From Phaeoceros laevis (taxonomy: Eukaryota > Anthocerotophyta > Anthocerotopsida > Notothyladales), in NCBI GenBank assembly GCA_049999765.1, contig JBNGIQ010009065.1:116932-171053 (forward strand): a stretch of DNA of 54,122 nt, written 5' to 3'. Shown here piece by piece: positions 50,864 to 54,122 of this stretch (positions are counted from its first letter, which is position 1; each line of letters starts with the position of its first letter). The translations under genes were made by a program, and so were the position numbers. Below the pieces are notes generated by a model. It did no database searches. It had not been told where the DNA came from and saw only the letters and a program-made list of their open reading frames with translations.

Positions 50864-52915
50864 ATGGTGGTGAATCCGGGTGTGGACGACAGACGGCAAG
50901 CGCACGAGAAGAGGCAGAAGGAGATTCTGGAGGCGTGGGAGGACATGACCGAGCGGGCCGGGGAGGTGCAGCAGCAGGTGCTCCACCACATCCTGTCCCG
51001 CAACGCCTCCTGCGACTACCTCCGCCGCTTCGGCCTGGACGGGCGCACCGACGCGGACTCGTTCCGCTCCAGCGTGCCCCTCATCGCGTACGAGGACGTG
51101 GAGCCCGATATCCGGCGCCTCAAGGACGGCGACCCCGCCCCGATCCTCACCGTCGACCCGCCCGTGGAGTTCCTCACCAGCTCGGGGACTTCCGGAGGAG
51201 TGTGCAAGGTGTTCCCCACGGTGGCGGGAGACGCGGAGAGGCGCGCCTGGGCCAACAGCCTGCTCCGACCGGTGCTCACCAGGTTGTNNNNNNNNNNNNN
51301 NNNNNNNNNNNNNNNNNNNNNNNNNNNNNNNNNNNNNNNNNNNNNNNNNNNNNNNNNNNNNNNNNNNNNNNNNNNNNNNNNNNNNNNGAATGACTGAACG
51401 AATGACTGAACGAATGACTGAACGAATGACTGAATGAATGACTCACTGAATGAATTCGAATGAATGAATTGCAGGCATGTGCCAGGCTTGGACCAGGGCA
51501 AGTGCCTCTACTTCCTCTTCTCCCGGCAGGCGGAAACGCTGCCCGCCTCGGGCCTGCTGTGCCTGCCCGTGGTGAGCTCCCTCTACCGGAGCCCCGCCTT
51601 CAGGAACCGGCCGTACGACCCCAGCTGGGTGCTCACGTCCCCGGACGCCGTGCTCCTGAGCACCGCCGACAGCGCGCAGAGCATGTACTGCCACCTGCTG
51701 CTGGGGCTGGCGCAGGCGCGGGAAGTGCTCAGCGTGGGCGCCATCATGGCGTCCACGCTGGTGCGCGCCCTGCGCTTCCTGGAGCAGGTGTGGCGGGAGC
51801 TGTGCGCGGACATCGCCGGCGGCAGCGTCAGCCGCGAGCGCGTGACGGACCCGGCGCTGCGGGAGGCATGCGCGCTGGTTCTGGCGGCGCCCGACCCGGC
51901 TCTGGCGACGGACATCGGCGCCGCCTGTGAGGAGCTGGAGGGGCGCGGGTCCTGGGCGGGCGTCGTGCCCCGGCTGTGGCCCAACGTGAAGCTCATGGAC
52001 GCGGTGACGACGGGCGCCATGGAGGCCTATGTCCCGGTGCTGGAGGCGTACGCAGGAGGAGGAGGCGTGAGGATCATCTCGGGGCAGCTCTACGCCTCCT
52101 CCGAGTGCTACTTGGGCGTGAACATGCGGCCCTTGGACGCGCCCGAGTCGGCGTCCTACACGCTCATTCCCAGCAACGCCTACTACGAGTTCGTTCCGGT
52201 GTCTGTTGCAGCAGAGCAGAATTCGACGGTGGGGTTGGTGGATGTGGAGGTGGGGCGGGAGTACGAGCTGGCCATCACCAACTACGCCGGGCTGTACCGC
52301 TACAGGATGGGCGACGTGCTGAGGTGCACGGGGCGGTACAACCAGGCGCCGCACTTCTTTTTCGTGGGCAGGGCGAGCGCGACGCTGTCCGTGGACTACG
52401 ACAAGACGAGCGAGAGGGAGGTGCAGTTCGCAGTGACCAAGGCGGCGCGGCATTTGCACCAGGCGGGGATGCGACTGCGCGACTACAGCAGCTACTGCGA
52501 CATGGCGTCCTCGCCGGGACACTATGTTGTTTTCTTGGAGGTGGAGGGCGGCTTGGAAAGAGCCGTAGGTGATGGCGGCCCGGGGGTACCGGTGGTGGAA
52601 GCGGTGCCCGACGCTCTTCTGGAGGAGTGCTGCGCCACGATGGAGAGTAGTTTCAACTACGTCTATTGCGTATGCAGGAGGGAGAAGGCGGTCGGGCCGT
52701 TGGAGTTGAGGGTGGTCCGGAGGGGCGCATTTGACGACGTGGCTGCCTTGGCCATTGCTCGAGGCGCCAGCATGGCGCAGTACAAGCCGCCGCGGTGTTT
52801 GAAGCAGCAGGAGATGGTGGACCTGCTCACCTCGCGTGTTTCCCAGTCGTACCACTCTGCTGGTATGCCCAAGTTCGATGTATCTAATTTTGAAACTGGA
52901 GCCAAAGCTAGCTGA
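50864..52915 (+). CDS. GH3: GH3-family acyl acid-amido synthetase
   Basis: An adenylating enzyme that conjugates amino acids to small acyl acids such as auxin or jasmonate. Two exons, 50864-51282 and 51475-52915, join at codon AGG to give 619 residues, the usual GH3 size. The three adenylation motifs are intact: SSGTSGG (ATP loop), YASSECYLGVNMRPL and YRMGDVLRCTGRYN, followed by FFFVGRASATLSVDYDKTSE. The intron contains the 100-N gap and a 12-bp microsatellite, so the coding sequence is complete. ATG at 50864 is preferred over the upstream open frame because GH3 homology begins just after it. Coding GC is very high, unlike the PPR neighbours. The acyl substrate (IAA, JA or other) cannot be assigned from motifs. 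Confidence 0.94.
51288..51387. other. Assembly gap (100 N) inside the GH3 intron
   Basis: Exactly 100 N, flanked on the right by the gaatgactgaac microsatellite that probably stopped the assembly. The donor (AG|GTTGT) is left of the gap and the acceptor (gaattgcag) is right of it, so no coding sequence is lost. Confidence 0.9.
51388..51470 (+). repeat. gaatgactgaac microsatellite
   Basis: About four 12-bp units gaatgactgaac and then degenerate gaatgaat units, all intronic. Confidence 0.9.
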
Positions 52916-53208
52916 TTCATTATTATACAATTTATCCTGACCCAGGTGACCTCATGTCCTTACGTGGACATGCCTTCCTCCACACTCTTGGCAGCACGCC
53001 TGATCAGCAGGGCCTGCCTGCGGCTGCTGCTGCTCCCCGCAATTCGTCCAGGGGTACATGTCACTACTGAAAAGTGCAAGGCAAGCTTTATTTTACAGAC
53101 ATCTGGGTCCACCCCCGGATGCCGTGCCTGAACCGTAGGTCTACGAGCAACACAAGAGGACAGTGAGATTGAGCGCCATCAAAATTCAGACTTCGGAACC
53201 TTTACAGT
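52916..53208. other. GH3 3' flank
   Basis: No gene seen; presumed 3' UTR and spacer. Confidence 0.4.
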
Positions 53209-53325
53209 CCACGCACACAAGGTGTAAATGCGATTTCCAGCTTTACAGAGAAAAGTAAAACCGTTGCAGACCACGCGTGCACGCAAGGTGTAAATGCGAT
53301 TTCGTGCTTTACTGTACAGAGAAAA
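53209..53325. repeat. Direct repeat (~63-bp period, x2)
   Basis: Two copies of ccacgc...caaggtgtaaatgcgattt...gctttac...cagagaaaa follow each other (53209-53258 and 53270-53325), with an insertion in the second. Confidence 0.75.
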
Positions 53326-53548
53326 ATAGGCACTCGTGAGTTTAAAGTTCTCCACGCGCACATGTCAGTTCTCACAAAAGCTTGACTTGCAGAGCGACCT
53401 GGCGTACAATCATGTACTAAGGAAAAACGTGATATCTAGGTACATCCATGGACATGTAGTGTAGTTCATAAAACAGAAATGTATGCAGAGTGACCGGAAC
53501 CGGGCACATGAGAAACCACTTCTCCCTTGCCAGCCAACACATCGACCA

Positions 53549-53650
53549 CATAGTAGTAGTATGGTTATGATGTTTGCCAACTCCACCAATGGGAATTGAA
53601 CACCCTGTCCGTCAGGTATCTCAACCGGCGACCGGGAGCCCCCGTCCACA
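53549..53650 (-). mobile_element. SINE-like dispersed repeat, copy
   Basis: On the minus strand: gggggctcccgg, then ggtgttcaattccca (close to a tRNA B-box), then ggagttggcaaacatcataa and a tactactact tail. About 100 bp is shared with 53978-54085 and shorter parts with 50246-50532. A tRNA-related SINE is one reading; a MITE end is another. Confidence 0.55.
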
Positions 53651-53977
53651 TAAACGCCAACATTCACCAACGGGTTGTTGAGTTAATCCAAATTGAACAT
53701 ACCTGTAGGTATGCATCAGTGGAAGTACAGAAGTTACCGATAGTTTTCGAGGACCATGAGTCATGAGGAGTCATGATCATTCATGACAATTGTTTTTCAA
53801 AAAGAAGATGAAGATATTTCAGGGTACCAACCTGGCTGTGGGCTTCTGCCAGTGGGTCAAATCCATCAGGTCCTGCTCTCCTGCTCAAAAGCCTGAAAGG
53901 TTAAACAAGTTTCCGGGGCCTTGTCTTATCTCAAAGGAGCAATGACTCAACACTCGGGCCAAAACAAACTGAATACA

Positions 53978-54085
53978 GGTAGTAGTACTAGGTAGATTAT
54001 GGTGTTTAGCCAACTCCACATGGGAATTGAACACCCCGTCAGGATTGTAAGCGACAGTCGGGAGCCCCCGTCCAGGGACCTTGGT
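53978..54085 (-). mobile_element. SINE-like dispersed repeat, second copy
   Basis: Same block order as 53549-53650: gggggctcccgactgtcg, ggggtgttcaattcccatg, ggagttggctaaacaccata, tagtactactacc. The flank ccaaggtccctgga may be part of a fuller element that runs towards the window edge. Confidence 0.55.
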
Positions 54086-54122
54086 CTACCTGTTGAGGCT
54101 ACAACCGCGAAGTTGCTTGCAA

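Noticed and set aside
51443-52930. 495-codon minus-strand open frame
   Set aside because: A shadow of the GC-rich GH3 exon on the opposite strand; His/Arg/Val-rich nonsense without motifs.

Overview
The window is eukaryotic nuclear DNA from a seedless land plant. Short GT–AG introns (about 55–200 bp) interrupt most genes. The gene set is plant-specific: a plastid-type pyruvate dehydrogenase E1-alpha with transit peptide, a GH3 amido synthetase, an AtPH1-like PH protein, a peroxisomal DHNA-CoA thioesterase, a GCN2 kinase, and several very long, mostly intron-poor PLS-class pentatricopeptide repeat (PPR) genes. One PPR protein carries the KP box and the GRP C-terminus of the DYW:KP class. That class is known from lineages with U-to-C organelle editing (hornworts, some lycophytes, ferns). 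With the compact introns this makes a hornwort the best guess. This is an inference; no marker gene fixes the species.

Layout. 1–2.8 kb: repeat-rich DNA with a foldback element (1951–2740). 3.0–9.2 kb: a tandem pair of secreted or single-pass VWA–Cache receptor-like genes. The first is frameshifted and the second is intact (8 exons). 10.3–12.9 kb (−): PPR-DYW gene with a variant C-terminus. 13.7–14.9 kb (+): GC-rich gene resembling an uncharacterised bacterial family. 15.9–16.3 kb (−): PH-domain protein. 18.3–19.6 kb (−): two tandem GNAT acetyltransferases. 20.6–22.0 kb (−): decayed PPR pseudogene. 22.4–23.0 kb (−) and 23.1–30.3 kb (+): DHNA-CoA thioesterase and the 28-exon GCN2 gene, divergent across about 127 bp. 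31.1–34.2 kb (−): PDF-motif/PPR/DYW:KP gene, facing a head-to-head relic of a paralog (34.6–35.2 kb, +). 35.2–36.7 kb (−): plastid PDH E1-alpha. 37.4–50.2 kb (+): three related large PPR genes, with a small uncharacterised five-exon gene between the second and third. 50.9–52.9 kb (+): GH3. 53–54 kb: dispersed and direct repeats.

The genes do not form one pathway. The common theme is a local expansion of organelle RNA-editing or RNA-processing PPR genes in several states: intact canonical DYW, DYW:KP, DYW-less, pseudogene and short remnants. They sit among conserved single-copy housekeeping genes. Two 100-N assembly gaps fall in PPR gene 41.0–44.6 kb (coding) and in the GH3 intron. Exon coordinates are manual splice assignments, checked for GT–AG ends and for phase. 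No RNA gene or CRISPR array was recognised.
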